Assembly: GCA_027482245.1 (NCBI GenBank)
Contig: JAIXWG010000026.1
Location: forward strand, 1-64,000
Length of the DNA: 64,000 nucleotides
Direction: 5' to 3'
DNA from: Acetobacteraceae bacterium
GTDB lineage: Bacteria > Pseudomonadota > Alphaproteobacteria > Acetobacterales > Acetobacteraceae
A program made the position numbers and the translations under genes. The number at the start of each line of letters is the position of its first letter. Within the stretch, counting starts at the first letter, position 1. The notes beneath the pieces are model-generated. The model ran no database searches and had not been told where the DNA came from. It saw only the letters and a program-made list of their open reading frames with translations. Shown in pieces: positions 48,327-56,175 of the stretch.

Positions 48327-49128
48327 CCGCCCCATCATCTTCAGCGCGCCGATGGTGCGCGCGCTGCTGGCCGGCACGAAGACGCAGACGCGCCGGCTGC
48401 TGAACCCGCAGCCCCAGCGCTTCGAGGTGGCGCCGGGCGAACTGTGCGACCTGACGCTCCACTACGGGGAGGGCGAACCTTGGCCGCGTATCACGCTGGG
48501 GCGCGTCATTACACGGCAGGAGGTCCGGTACCGGCCTGGCATGCGGCTGTGGGTGCGTGAGAACTGGAAGCCACATTCGCTCTACGCTCACATGAAGCCG
48601 TGCGACATGCCGCAAGCCCATGTCTTCTATGCGGCCGACAACGCCTATGCCCCAAGTAACACGCCGTGGGTGCCCTCAATCCACATGCCGCGCTGGGCGT
48701 CGCGCCTGACCCTGACCGTCACCGATGTGCGGGTGCAGCGGTTGCAGGAGATCAGCCGTGGCGATGCGCTGGATGAAGGCTGCCCGTTTCCGAACATGGC
48801 CGCCGGGCCAGACCCCTGCGACTGGTACCGCGACCTGTGGAACCAGCTGCACGGCGCCGGCGGCTGGGATGCGAACCCGGAGGTCGTGGCCGTCAGCTTC
48901 ACCGTGGAGCGCAGGAACATTGGTGCCGCTGATCCGCGCGCTGCGGCGCTGGCGCAGGCGGCCGGCGCCCTGACCAGCGCCTGCGCCGCCTTCATCGACA
49001 TGGCGGAGCGCTTCCGCCAGCGGAACGCCCGCGACTGGGCGGAGCGCGCGGAGGCCAAGCAGGCGGAGTGCGAAGCGGCCCTAACCGTCGTGACCGCCGC
49101 GGCGCGCCACGGTGCCGCCGATGCCTGA
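48316..49128 (+). CDS. ASCH-like phage protein
   Basis: A 270-residue protein. Residues about 5-195 follow a conserved phage pattern: MVRALLAGTKTQTRRLL, YRPGMRLWVRENW, IHMPRWASRLTLTVTDVRVQRLQEIS and WYRDLWNQLHG, like ASCH/PUA-type proteins that may bind RNA or modified bases. The C-terminus is Ala-rich and helical. Common in phage early regions; activity unproven. Confidence 0.65.
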   Translation: MAVDRPIIFSAPMVRALLAGTKTQTRRLLNPQPQRFEVAPGELCDLTLHYGEGEPWPRITLGRVITRQEVRYRPGMRLWVRENWKPHSLYAHMKPCDMPQAHVFYAADNAYAPSNTPWVPSIHMPRWASRLTLTVTDVRVQRLQEISRGDALDEGCPFPNMAAGPDPCDWYRDLWNQLHGAGGWDANPEVVAVSFTVERRNIGAADPRAAALAQAAGALTSACAAFIDMAERFRQRNARDWAERAEAKQAECEAALTVVTAAARHGAADA

Positions 49129-49480
49129 CCTTTCCCCCTCGCCCAGCGCCACCGTCCACGACGGGCGCGCGCGATCGCTGGCCACCTTCGACGCCGTCGC
49201 CGCGCGCCACGGATGGCGCTGCGTCTACTGCGACGGCACGGCAAGCACCGTCGATCATGTCATCCCGCGCCGCCTTCGGAAGAAGCGTCCCGATTGGCTG
49301 CCCCGCATCAACGCACCGGAGAACCTGATGCCGGCGTGCGAGACCTGCAACCTCATGAAGGGCGGGCAGGACGTCCGGCACTTCCTGCGGTGTGATCCGG
49401 CCAGGCTGCGCCGGTTGGTGCGGGCGATGGCCGCGATCAACCCCGGTGCGCTGACCATGCTCGATGGCGCCGATGGCTGA
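49121..49480 (+). CDS. HNH endonuclease
   Basis: A 119-residue HNH nuclease: CVYC (about 35-38), TVDHVIPRR (DH of the HNH motif) and LMPACETCNLMKGG with the second Cys pair. The ATG at 49121 lies within the end of the previous gene; an in-frame GTG at 49112 is an alternative. Free-standing HNH genes in phage operons may be homing or packaging nucleases; the role here is unknown. Confidence 0.8.
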   Translation: MPDLSPSPSATVHDGRARSLATFDAVAARHGWRCVYCDGTASTVDHVIPRRLRKKRPDWLPRINAPENLMPACETCNLMKGGQDVRHFLRCDPARLRRLVRAMAAINPGALTMLDGADG

Positions 49481-49829
49481 CCGCCGCCCCTGGCCCAGCG
49501 CCAAGCCGTCCCCTGCTGCCCTGTCCATGGCGGCGGAGCGCGCGGCTTTCCATCGTCGCGCCACCAGCGCGGAGGCGCGCGCCTTCCTCCGCGGCATCCA
49601 GATGTCCCACGCCGCGGCCGTGACCGCGGCGGAAGACATCTACCTGGAGGCCGACCAGCGCGACGCCGACGGCCGTCGAGAGGGCAACGCCCGGGCTGCC
49701 GGCGCGAAATTGGCCGCCGCGCGCATCGATGCGCTGCTCGTTGCGGCCGGCGATGCATGCGGCCTGTCGCCCAGCCGGAAGGGGACGAAGGCCCTGGTGA
49801 AGAAGCTTCTCGCGACGAAGGAAGGGTAG
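49473..49829 (+). CDS. Small hypothetical protein
   Basis: A 118-residue Ala/Arg-rich helical protein with a central possible coiled coil (AEARAFLRGIQMSHAAAVTAAEDIYLEAD). Begins in the overlap with the HNH stop. No known domain. Confidence 0.45.
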   Translation: MADRRPWPSAKPSPAALSMAAERAAFHRRATSAEARAFLRGIQMSHAAAVTAAEDIYLEADQRDADGRREGNARAAGAKLAAARIDALLVAAGDACGLSPSRKGTKALVKKLLATKEG

Positions 49830-49832
49830 GTG

Positions 49833-50408
49833 ATGCTCAAGGACCTGATCGCGCGGCTTGAGGCGGCGAACGCGCCGGACCGTGCGCTGGATGTGGCGAT
49901 CTGTCGGGCACTGCCGGATCGCAACCTGCTTGGTCATGCGGCAGGCCTGCCGGACGAAGCGCTGGCCCGAACCATCGGCGGCGCACCGCCGGTGACGGAA
50001 AGGTTCGACGCGGCGCGACGCCTGTCCGACTGGGTCCTGACCCACGCATCCGATCTGCCGGGCGGCCGCGCCACTGTGCGGTTGCGTCGCCGGGGAGGTT
50101 CCGACCCGCTGACGAGTGAGGTCCAGGGCGCGACTGATGGCGGCCGACCGGGCGCGCTGGCCCGGGCCTTCTGCCTTGCCGCGCTGATCGCCCGAATGGC
50201 GGACGAAGCCGCCCGGCGGCGGGCTGGTGATCCCAGCGCGACGATCTCGGTCCCGGTCAAGCTGCTGCGGGAGGCGCATGCCTGCATGCGCGAGTGCGGC
50301 TGGCAGCTGGCGCCGGCGGCGGATGACGGATCGGACGGCGTGTTGCAGGCGGCCGTGGCCGATGTGGAAGACCGCTTCCGGACCCTGCTGGAAGGGGTGG
50401 CCGGATGA
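49833..50408 (+). CDS. Hypothetical phage protein
   Basis: A 191-residue protein with a DLIARLEAAN helix and LDVAICRALPD at the start, as in some unnamed phage proteins, then GARATVRLRR-like strands and an Ala-rich helix (RAFCLAALIARMADEAARR). ATG at 49833 follows AGGG; a GTG three bases upstream is possible. Function unknown. Confidence 0.55.
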   Translation: MLKDLIARLEAANAPDRALDVAICRALPDRNLLGHAAGLPDEALARTIGGAPPVTERFDAARRLSDWVLTHASDLPGGRATVRLRRRGGSDPLTSEVQGATDGGRPGALARAFCLAALIARMADEAARRRAGDPSATISVPVKLLREAHACMRECGWQLAPAADDGSDGVLQAAVADVEDRFRTLLEGVAG

Positions 50409-50611
50409 CAGCCGACAAGGAACGCCATCCGGACCACGTGCTGGGCGGCCCTTCAGAGATGATGGTCTTCGTGCGCGAGGGCTTCATTTACCCGGTGCAG
50501 GGCGTGGTCGGCGTGCCGCTGCCGGAGCAGGCGCGCCAGCATGCGGAGCTCAACCCCGGGACGCTCCGGGTCGAAGACGTGTCCGGGACTGTCCTGTGGC
50601 GCATGCAGTGA
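50405..50611 (+). CDS. Small hypothetical protein
   Basis: A 68-residue protein (ERHPDHVLGGPSEMMVFVREGFIYPV...) with short strands. ATGA coupling to the previous gene. No domain recognised. Confidence 0.45.
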   Translation: MTADKERHPDHVLGGPSEMMVFVREGFIYPVQGVVGVPLPEQARQHAELNPGTLRVEDVSGTVLWRMQ

Positions 50612-50623
50612 GAGGCGCCCGCC

Positions 50624-50944
50624 ATGCCGATCCGGCCTGAAAACCGCGCCCGCTACCCGGCCGAGTGGCCGCTGATCTCCCTCTGGGTCCGCGTCTCGGC
50701 CGGCTGGACCTGCGAATGGTGCCCGGCCCGGCAGGGGGAGCCTCACCCGATCACCCGGTCGCGGGTTGTGCTGACCGTGGCCCACATCCATGACCCGGCG
50801 CCGGAGAATGTGGACCCGCGCAACCTGGCCGCGCTCTGCCAGCGCTGCCACCTGAACCACGACCGCCGGCACCACTTGGCGGTCCAGGCGGCGAACCGGC
50901 GGATGAAGTTCGGCGGTCGGGATCTGTTCTGCGATGCGGCGTGA
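50624..50944 (+). CDS. HNH-like nuclease
   Basis: A 106-residue protein with CEWC (about 30-33), TVAHIHDPAPENVDPRNL (in the place of the D-H...N motif) and CQRCHLNHDRRHH. The first acidic/His pair is AHIH rather than DH, so it may be a variant HNH. Located close to the right end of the prophage. Confidence 0.65.
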   Translation: MPIRPENRARYPAEWPLISLWVRVSAGWTCEWCPARQGEPHPITRSRVVLTVAHIHDPAPENVDPRNLAALCQRCHLNHDRRHHLAVQAANRRMKFGGRDLFCDAA

Positions 50945-51128
50945 CCTGTCGCCGGAGGCGCGCGGGGCGGCGCTGGTGCTGGTCTGCCTGCTGCGGGCCC
51001 GCGCCGCCCGGATGGCGGGGGAAGATGCCCGGGCGCAGGCCTGGGCCATCCTGGGGGTGGCGGCCATCTGCTGGTGGCCGGGGTGGTGGCTATGGTGGTG
51101 GGCGTGGAAGGAGGCGGGCGGTGAGTGA
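50934..51128 (+). CDS. Tryptophan-rich small membrane protein
   Basis: A 64-residue protein with a basic, Arg-rich N-terminal half and a C-terminal hydrophobic segment AWAILGVAAICWWPGWWLWWWAW, with seven Trp close together. It overlaps the HNH-like gene by 11 bp. Small Trp-rich membrane proteins may be toxins, antiholins or exclusion proteins, but nothing here decides between them. Confidence 0.5.
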   Translation: MRRDLSPEARGAALVLVCLLRARAARMAGEDARAQAWAILGVAAICWWPGWWLWWWAWKEAGGE

Positions 51129-51363
51129 TGACATAGCCGTGATTGCGGCGCGACTGACAGCGGCGCAGAAGAGGTGGCTGTTATGGCTGCCGGCCGATGG
51201 CAGCGTCCGCGTGATCCAAAAGGGCGCGCCAAGCCTTCGCACGCGACGAACCACCCACCGCATCGGCCTGACCAGTTTCTTGCCAGGACGCCCGACGCCT
51301 CATCGCCTCACGCCCGCAGGTATCGCCGCCCGGGCCATCATTGCGGCAAGGCCGGAGGGCTGA
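51121..51363 (+). CDS. Small winged-helix-like protein, last gene of the rightward operon
   Basis: An 80-residue protein (LTAAQKRWLLWLPADGSVRV..., then RLTPAGIAARAI) resembling a minimal winged helix. GTG at 51121 with GGAGG six bases upstream. It overlaps the Trp-rich gene by 8 bp. DNA or RNA binding is possible but unproven. Confidence 0.5.
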   Translation: MSDDIAVIAARLTAAQKRWLLWLPADGSVRVIQKGAPSLRTRRTTHRIGLTSFLPGRPTPHRLTPAGIAARAIIAARPEG

Positions 51364-51397
51364 CGCCTCCGTCAAGGCAGATGATCAGAGCTTCCCG

Positions 51398-51428
51398 AAT
51401 TCGGTCCGATTTCGTCCAATTCGGTCCG
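51398..51428. repeat. Direct repeats near the right prophage end
   Basis: AATTCGGTCCG occurs at 51398-51408 and 51418-51428, 20 bp apart, with an imperfect third copy (ATTTCGTCC) between. The AT-richer stretch lies between the last rightward gene and the convergent small gene. Short spaced repeats close to att are typical of integrase arm or excisionase sites, but that is a guess. Confidence 0.35.
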
Positions 51429-51429
51429 T

Positions 51430-51675
51430 TCACACCTTGATGCGCTGGACCGGGCCGCCGCCGGCGTAGCCCTTCGCCCCCGCCTGAATGTCGTCCACCA
51501 GCTCCGTCGAGGCAGGCCGGGCGCCGCAGCCGCGGCACCGCAGGCGCCTAGCGATCTGGCCGATGTCGGTTTCGCGCCGCCATTCCCGCAGCAGCATGCG
51601 AATCGGTATCTGTGTGGAGCGGCCGCAGCCGCATCGGGTGTCCAGCCACCAGCCATCGAAGTCGGACAGCAGCAA
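51430..51675 (-). CDS. Small zinc-ribbon-like protein at the prophage end
   Basis: An 81-residue protein with cysteines in RCGCGRS and LRCRGCGARP and a central PIRMLLREW helix, compatible with a zinc ribbon. The start is unclear: no ATG with a ribosome-binding site exists before the first Cys region, and I use a TTG at 51675. The longer frame would run into tRNA-Thr. The only minus-strand gene right of the immunity region. Function unknown. Confidence 0.4.
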   Translation of the reverse strand: MLLSDFDGWWLDTRCGCGRSTQIPIRMLLREWRRETDIGQIARRLRCRGCGARPASTELVDDIQAGAKGYAGGGPVQRIKV

Positions 51676-51744
51676 GGGCGGCGCCCCCGGACCCTCAGGG
51701 AAACTCAAAACAAATTCAAAACGTGAACATAGCGCAAATGCCGC

Positions 51745-51768
51745 ACCGCCGGGGAATGGCGGTTTTCT
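51745..51768 (+). terminator. Terminator at the right end of the prophage
   Basis: ACCGCC (51745-51750), a 7-base loop, GGCGGT (51758-51763), then TTTC. Read rightward this is a compact intrinsic terminator that would stop phage transcription before the tRNA-Thr gene on the other strand. Confidence 0.5.
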
Positions 51769-51777
51769 GCGGGAAAA

Positions 51778-51852
<75 letters not shown>

Positions 51853-51951
51853 ACGCTGCGGCGGGGCCTATAGCGCCCGGCGCGGCGGCGGACAACCCGC
51901 TTCGCGCCCCTACCCTGCCGCTCTCGCGCAAAACTGCTACGCTTCCCGCAG

Positions 51952-52989
51952 ATGCGCCGCCTCCTGCTCCTCCTCGCCCTGCTGGTCATCGGTGGCGCCG
52001 CCCTCTGGGCCCTGGTCGGGATGCCGCCCCGCGTCCGGATCGCGACAGCCACCAGCGGCGCCGCGCTGGAAGCGGTCTATGCCACCGGGGCGGTGGAGCC
52101 GGTGCATTGGGCCCGGGTCGGCCCCGCCGTGCGCGGCCGCGTCAGCGCCGTGATGGCGGAGGAAGGGGCCCGGGTCACGGAAGGCCAGGTGCTCGCCCGG
52201 ATCGATGACCGCCAGACCCGCTCCATGGCGGATGAGGCCGAGGCCCGCGCCCGCTTCGCGCAGGAGGACCTGGCCCGCACCCGCACCCTGGTCGCCCGCG
52301 ACATCGCCGCCCGCGCGACGCTGGAGCGGGCGGAGCGGGACGCCCGCGCCGCGCGGTCCGTGGCCGATGCCGCCGTGCAGCGGCTGGACGACTACCTGGT
52401 CCGCGCGCCCACCGATGGCGTGGTGCTGCGGCGCGACGTGGAGGTGGGGGAGGTGGTGGACACCCCCGCCAGCCTGTTCTGGATCGGCCAGCCCCGGCCG
52501 CTGCGCGTGACGGCGGAGGTGGATGAGGACGACATCGCCCGCATCGCCACCGGCCAGCGGGTGCTGCTGCGCGCCGATGCCTTCGCCCGCCAGGTGCTGA
52601 CGGCCGAGGTCGCGCAGATCACGCCGAAGGGCGACACCTCCCGCAAGGCCTATCGCGTGCGCCTCTCCCTGCCGGAGGATACGCCCCTGCTGATCGGCAT
52701 GACGGTGGAGGCGAACATCGTGCTGCGGGAAACGCCGGACGCGGTGCTGCTGCCGCCCTCCGCCGTGGTCCTGCCGCCGGCGCCCCGCAATCCCACCAGT
52801 ACCGCCCGCGGCCCCGCCTTCGTCTGGGTGGTGGAGAAGGAGCGCGTGCGGCGGCGGGAGGTGGAGATCGGTGTCCAGGCCCCCCGCAGCATCGAGATCC
52901 GCCGCGGCCTGGCGGTGGGGGAGGCGGTGGTGCTCGCCCCGCCGGAGGGGCTGGCGGACGGCCAGGCGGTCCGGCTGGCGCCGCCCTGA
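51952..52989 (+). CDS. Periplasmic adaptor of an ABC efflux system (HlyD/MacA-like)
   Basis: A 345-residue membrane-fusion protein. An N-terminal anchor or signal (about 4-22), a lipoyl/barrel-sandwich part (VEPVHWARVGPAVRGRVSAVMAEEGARVTEGQVLARID), an alpha-hairpin (about 85-130) and a C-terminal beta-barrel are visible. Together with the next two genes it forms a tripartite MacAB-like system without its own outer-membrane channel. The substrate is unknown. No ribosome-binding site obvious; a short gap to tRNA-Thr. Confidence 0.85.
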   Translation: MRRLLLLLALLVIGGAALWALVGMPPRVRIATATSGAALEAVYATGAVEPVHWARVGPAVRGRVSAVMAEEGARVTEGQVLARIDDRQTRSMADEAEARARFAQEDLARTRTLVARDIAARATLERAERDARAARSVADAAVQRLDDYLVRAPTDGVVLRRDVEVGEVVDTPASLFWIGQPRPLRVTAEVDEDDIARIATGQRVLLRADAFARQVLTAEVAQITPKGDTSRKAYRVRLSLPEDTPLLIGMTVEANIVLRETPDAVLLPPSAVVLPPAPRNPTSTARGPAFVWVVEKERVRRREVEIGVQAPRSIEIRRGLAVGEAVVLAPPEGLADGQAVRLAPP

Positions 52990-54233
52990 TGTTCCTCATG
53001 CTCGACATCGCGCGGGGCATGCTGGCGCGAAGGCGGCGGCAGACGCTGGTCTCGGTCAGCGGGGTCGCGCTCGGCGTCGCCTTCTTCATCGCGATCGTCG
53101 CGGTGATGCGAGGCTTCCAGACCTATTTCGTCGACCAGATCATCGACGTCGCGCCGCATATCACCATCAAGGACGAGACCCGCATCCCGGCGCCCCAGGC
53201 GGCGGAACTGCTGTACCCCCGCGCGGCTGTGGCGATCAGCGGCGTGAAGCCCCGCGACCGCATCCGCGGCATCCGCGCCGCCGGCGACAAGGTGGCGATG
53301 CTGGAGGCGATGGAGGGCGTCTCCGCCGCCCCGGTGCTGCAGGGCCAGGCGCTGATGCGCTACGGGTCGCGCGACGTCTCCGCCGCGGTGACGGGCATCG
53401 ACCCCGCGCGGCATGTCCGCGTCTCCAACATCGAGAAGGACATGACGGCGGGGCGGCTCGAGGATCTGCGCCGCACCGCCAACGGCATCATCATCGGGGA
53501 GGGGCTGGGCCAGCGCCTCGGTATCGGGATGGGCGACACGCTGACGGTGATCTCGGCCCAGGGCGTGGTGCTGTCGATGCAGGTGGCGGGGCTGTTCCGC
53601 ACCGGCATCCAGACGGTGGACCAGGGCAACGCCTTCGCGCTGCTGAAGGTGAACCAGGTGCTGCAGGACCGGCCGAACGTCGTGAACCAGATCCTGGTCC
53701 GCCTGGCCGACGTGACCCAGGCGGAGCCGATGGCGCGGCTGATCGAGGCCCGTTTCGGCGATCGGGCGGAAAGCTGGGAGGAGCAGAGCGCCAACGTCCT
53801 GACGGTCTTCGTCATCCAGAACGCCATTACCTATTCCATCACCGGCGCCATCCTGCTGGTCGCCGCCTTCGGCATCTACAACATCATCTCCACCGTGGTG
53901 TTCGAGAAGACGCGCGACATCGCCATCCTGAAGTCGCTGGGCTTCACGGAGGGGGACATCCAGTTCCTGTTCCTGATCCAGGGGCTGGTGGCGGGGCTGC
54001 TCGGCGCGGCGCTGGGCTGCGTGCTGGGCGCGCTGATGATCGAGGCGCTGGCCCAGGTCCGCTTCTCCACCTCGACGCCCTCCGGCAGCACCGGCTTCAT
54101 CCTGTACCGGGACTGGCGGGTCTATGCCGCCGCGACCTTCTTCGCCCTGGTGGCGGCGGGCATCGCCTCAGTGATTCCGGCGCGGCGTGCCAGCAAGCTC
54201 GATCCCGTGCAGGTGGTGCGTGGCGCCGCCTGA
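52989..54233 (+). CDS. ABC transporter permease (FtsX/MacB-like)
   Basis: A 414-residue FtsX-family permease: one N-terminal transmembrane helix (about 25-45), a long periplasmic MacB-type domain (46-275) with GIRAAGDKVAMLEAMEGV and DPARHVRVSNIEKD, and three C-terminal helices (about 280-395) ending at the conserved PARRASKLDPVQVVRG. It overlaps the adaptor stop by one base. The ATPase is encoded separately, unlike MacB where it is fused, so it resembles LolC/E- or YknZ-type systems. Confidence 0.85.
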   Translation: MFLMLDIARGMLARRRRQTLVSVSGVALGVAFFIAIVAVMRGFQTYFVDQIIDVAPHITIKDETRIPAPQAAELLYPRAAVAISGVKPRDRIRGIRAAGDKVAMLEAMEGVSAAPVLQGQALMRYGSRDVSAAVTGIDPARHVRVSNIEKDMTAGRLEDLRRTANGIIIGEGLGQRLGIGMGDTLTVISAQGVVLSMQVAGLFRTGIQTVDQGNAFALLKVNQVLQDRPNVVNQILVRLADVTQAEPMARLIEARFGDRAESWEEQSANVLTVFVIQNAITYSITGAILLVAAFGIYNIISTVVFEKTRDIAILKSLGFTEGDIQFLFLIQGLVAGLLGAALGCVLGALMIEALAQVRFSTSTPSGSTGFILYRDWRVYAAATFFALVAAGIASVIPARRASKLDPVQVVRGAA

Positions 54234-54921
54234 TGCGCCCCTGCTGGAAGCCGTCGGCGCCACGCGGCGATTGCCGGAAGGCGCGGTGCTGGTTCGGGAC
54301 GTGGACCTGGTGTTCCGGCGCGGCGAATTCGTCGCGGTCACCGGGCCGTCCGGGTCCGGCAAATCCTCGCTGCTCTACCTGCTCGGCCTGCTGGACCGGC
54401 CGAGTGCGGGGCATGTGGCGCTGGAAGGGCGGGACACTGCCAGGCTTTCTTCCAACGAATTGGCGGCGCTGCGCCTGGCGAAGCTGGGCTTCGTGTTCCA
54501 GTTCCACTTCCTGCTGCCGGAATTCACCGCGCTGGACAATGTGCAGATCCCCATTCGCCGGCTCGGCCGGTTGAAGGGGGATGCGGTTCGGGCGCGCGCC
54601 ATGGCGCTGCTCGGCGCGCTCGGCCTGGGTGATGCGGCGCGCAAGCTGCCGGAACAGCTCTCCGGCGGCATGCGCCAGCGCGCCGCGATCGCCCGCGCCC
54701 TGGCGAACGACCCCGCGCTGATCCTGGCCGATGAGCCGACCGGCAACCTGGATACCGCCAATGCCGCCGGCGTCTTCGACATCTTCGAGCGGCTGGCGCG
54801 GGAGGAGGGGCGCACCATCATCGTGATCACCCATGACCCCGACCTGGCCCGCCGCGCCACGCGGCGCATCCAACTGGTGGATGGGCGGATCGTGAGTGAT
54901 AGCGGGGGGGCGACGGGATGA
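54220..54921 (+). CDS. ABC transporter ATPase (LolD/MacB-type)
   Basis: A 233-residue ATPase: Walker A GPSGSGKS (42-49), Q-loop Gln94, signature LSGGM (147-151), Walker B ILADEPTG (168-175) and a His switch in THDPDLA. The VFQFHFLLPEFTALDNV region is typical of lipoprotein or macrolide export ATPases. I take a GTG at 54220 within the end of the permease gene (14-bp overlap); a GTG at 54187 gives a longer N-terminus. It energises the neighbouring permease. Confidence 0.88.
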   Translation: MAPPDAPLLEAVGATRRLPEGAVLVRDVDLVFRRGEFVAVTGPSGSGKSSLLYLLGLLDRPSAGHVALEGRDTARLSSNELAALRLAKLGFVFQFHFLLPEFTALDNVQIPIRRLGRLKGDAVRARAMALLGALGLGDAARKLPEQLSGGMRQRAAIARALANDPALILADEPTGNLDTANAAGVFDIFERLAREEGRTIIVITHDPDLARRATRRIQLVDGRIVSDSGGATG

Positions 54922-54984
54922 TTTGCGCCCGCCCATGGCGGGCGAGCGCGCGAAGGCGCGCCGCCGCCTATGCCGCGAAGCCAA

Positions 54985-54999
54985 GGCCCCGGAGGGGCC
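54985..54999. terminator. Hairpin between convergent operons
   Basis: GGCCCC-GGA-GGGGCC between the ABC operon and the convergent ArgE-like gene, followed to the right by a second inverted repeat (GCCC...GGGC about 55001-55017) and an A-run. It could terminate both transcripts; neither strand has a textbook T-run right after it. Confidence 0.4.
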
Positions 55000-55025
55000 G
55001 CCCGGCGACCGAGGGCATAAAAAAC

Positions 55026-56126
55026 CTACGCTGAAGCCAGGAATCGTTCGAAGACCGGCACCGCATCGACCAGGTCCTGCGCGCGGGCGCATTCGCGCGG
55101 CGTGTGGGCGGTGCTGATGTCCCCGGGGCCGAGCACGACGCAGGGGGCCAGCGCCTGCAACTCACTGGCATCGGTGCCGTAGGGCGCGGTGCGGGCGGGC
55201 TGGTTGGTCAGCGACACGGCCAGGGTGATCAGCGGATGGTCGCGCGGCAGTTCCGGCGGGAAGCCCTCATGCTGCTCCGCCAGCTCGATCCCGGCATCGC
55301 GCGCGGCCTGGCGGACGGCGTGCAGGATGGGCTTGGGATCGACCTTCGCGCTGTAGCGGAATTTGATGAACGCGCTGGCCTTGGCGACCGTCACGTTCAT
55401 GGCGGTGCCGTGGTTGTCGAGCACCAGGTTGAAGTCACTGAAGGGCGGTTCGTAGTCCTGGTCCTGCAGCGCGGGGTTGGTGCGGAGTTCGTCATGGACG
55501 CTGCGCATCGCGGCCAGGAAGGGCAGCAGCTTCCAGTTGGCGTTCACCCCCTTGCCGGTGGAGGAATGCGCCTGCAGCCCGCGCGCGGTGGCGGTGAAGG
55601 CGATGTGGCTTCGGTGTCCGCGCACCGGCACCAGCCCCGTCGGTTCCGCCACCACGATCCCCTTCAGGCCGATCGACTTCGCGAGCGCCGACTGCTTGGC
55701 GATGATGGCCGCGCCCTGCTTCGTCGTCTCCTCATCCGCCGTGATGAGGAGGGTGGCGCCGACGCCGGCGGGCGCCCTCTGCGCGGCGACGATCGCGGCG
55801 GCGACCTGGCCCTTCATGTCCACGCTGCCGAGGCCGTGCAGGAACCCCGCCTCGTCGATCCGCGGCGTCCAGGGCGCGCTTTCCCACCCCGTGGCGGGCA
55901 CCGTGTCCATGTGGCCGGACAGCGCATAGCCGCCCTTCGGTCCCTTGTGGGCGACCAATGCACGCTTCGCAACGCCGTTGCCGTCCGTGTAGTCCAGCCG
56001 CTCCACCTCGAAGCCGGCCAGTTCCTGCTCCACCCGTTCGGCGACTGGCAGGTTGGAGAGGGAGGAACGGCTGTCGATCGCGATGAGGTCGGCAGCCAGG
56101 CGGAGGACGGGGTCGGTCGTGATCAT
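55026..56126 (-). CDS. M20-family deacylase, ArgE/acetylornithine deacetylase type
   Basis: A 366-residue M20 metallopeptidase-like enzyme. Metal and catalytic residues visible are His72 and Asp74 in SGHMDTVP, Asp103 in SVDMKG, Glu132-Glu133 in DEETT, and a late His in PRECARAQ/TAHTP (near 345). These enzymes remove acyl groups from amino acids such as N-acetylornithine. The ATG at 56126 has GAGG eight bases upstream. The gene is divergent from two PLP enzymes, so the acylated substrate may not be ornithine. Confidence 0.78.
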   Translation of the reverse strand: MITTDPVLRLAADLIAIDSRSSLSNLPVAERVEQELAGFEVERLDYTDGNGVAKRALVAHKGPKGGYALSGHMDTVPATGWESAPWTPRIDEAGFLHGLGSVDMKGQVAAAIVAAQRAPAGVGATLLITADEETTKQGAAIIAKQSALAKSIGLKGIVVAEPTGLVPVRGHRSHIAFTATARGLQAHSSTGKGVNANWKLLPFLAAMRSVHDELRTNPALQDQDYEPPFSDFNLVLDNHGTAMNVTVAKASAFIKFRYSAKVDPKPILHAVRQAARDAGIELAEQHEGFPPELPRDHPLITLAVSLTNQPARTAPYGTDASELQALAPCVVLGPGDISTAHTPRECARAQDLVDAVPVFERFLASA

Positions 56127-56175
56127 GCCGGGAGCCTCGCTTGCCGCCGCGGTTCCGGCAAGGGAGAGTGCACTC

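Noticed and set aside
1..51777. Mu-type transposable phage
   Set aside because: Tail genes are Mu-like, but no MuA/MuB transposase genes are present in the window and there is a tyrosine integrase with a tRNA site.
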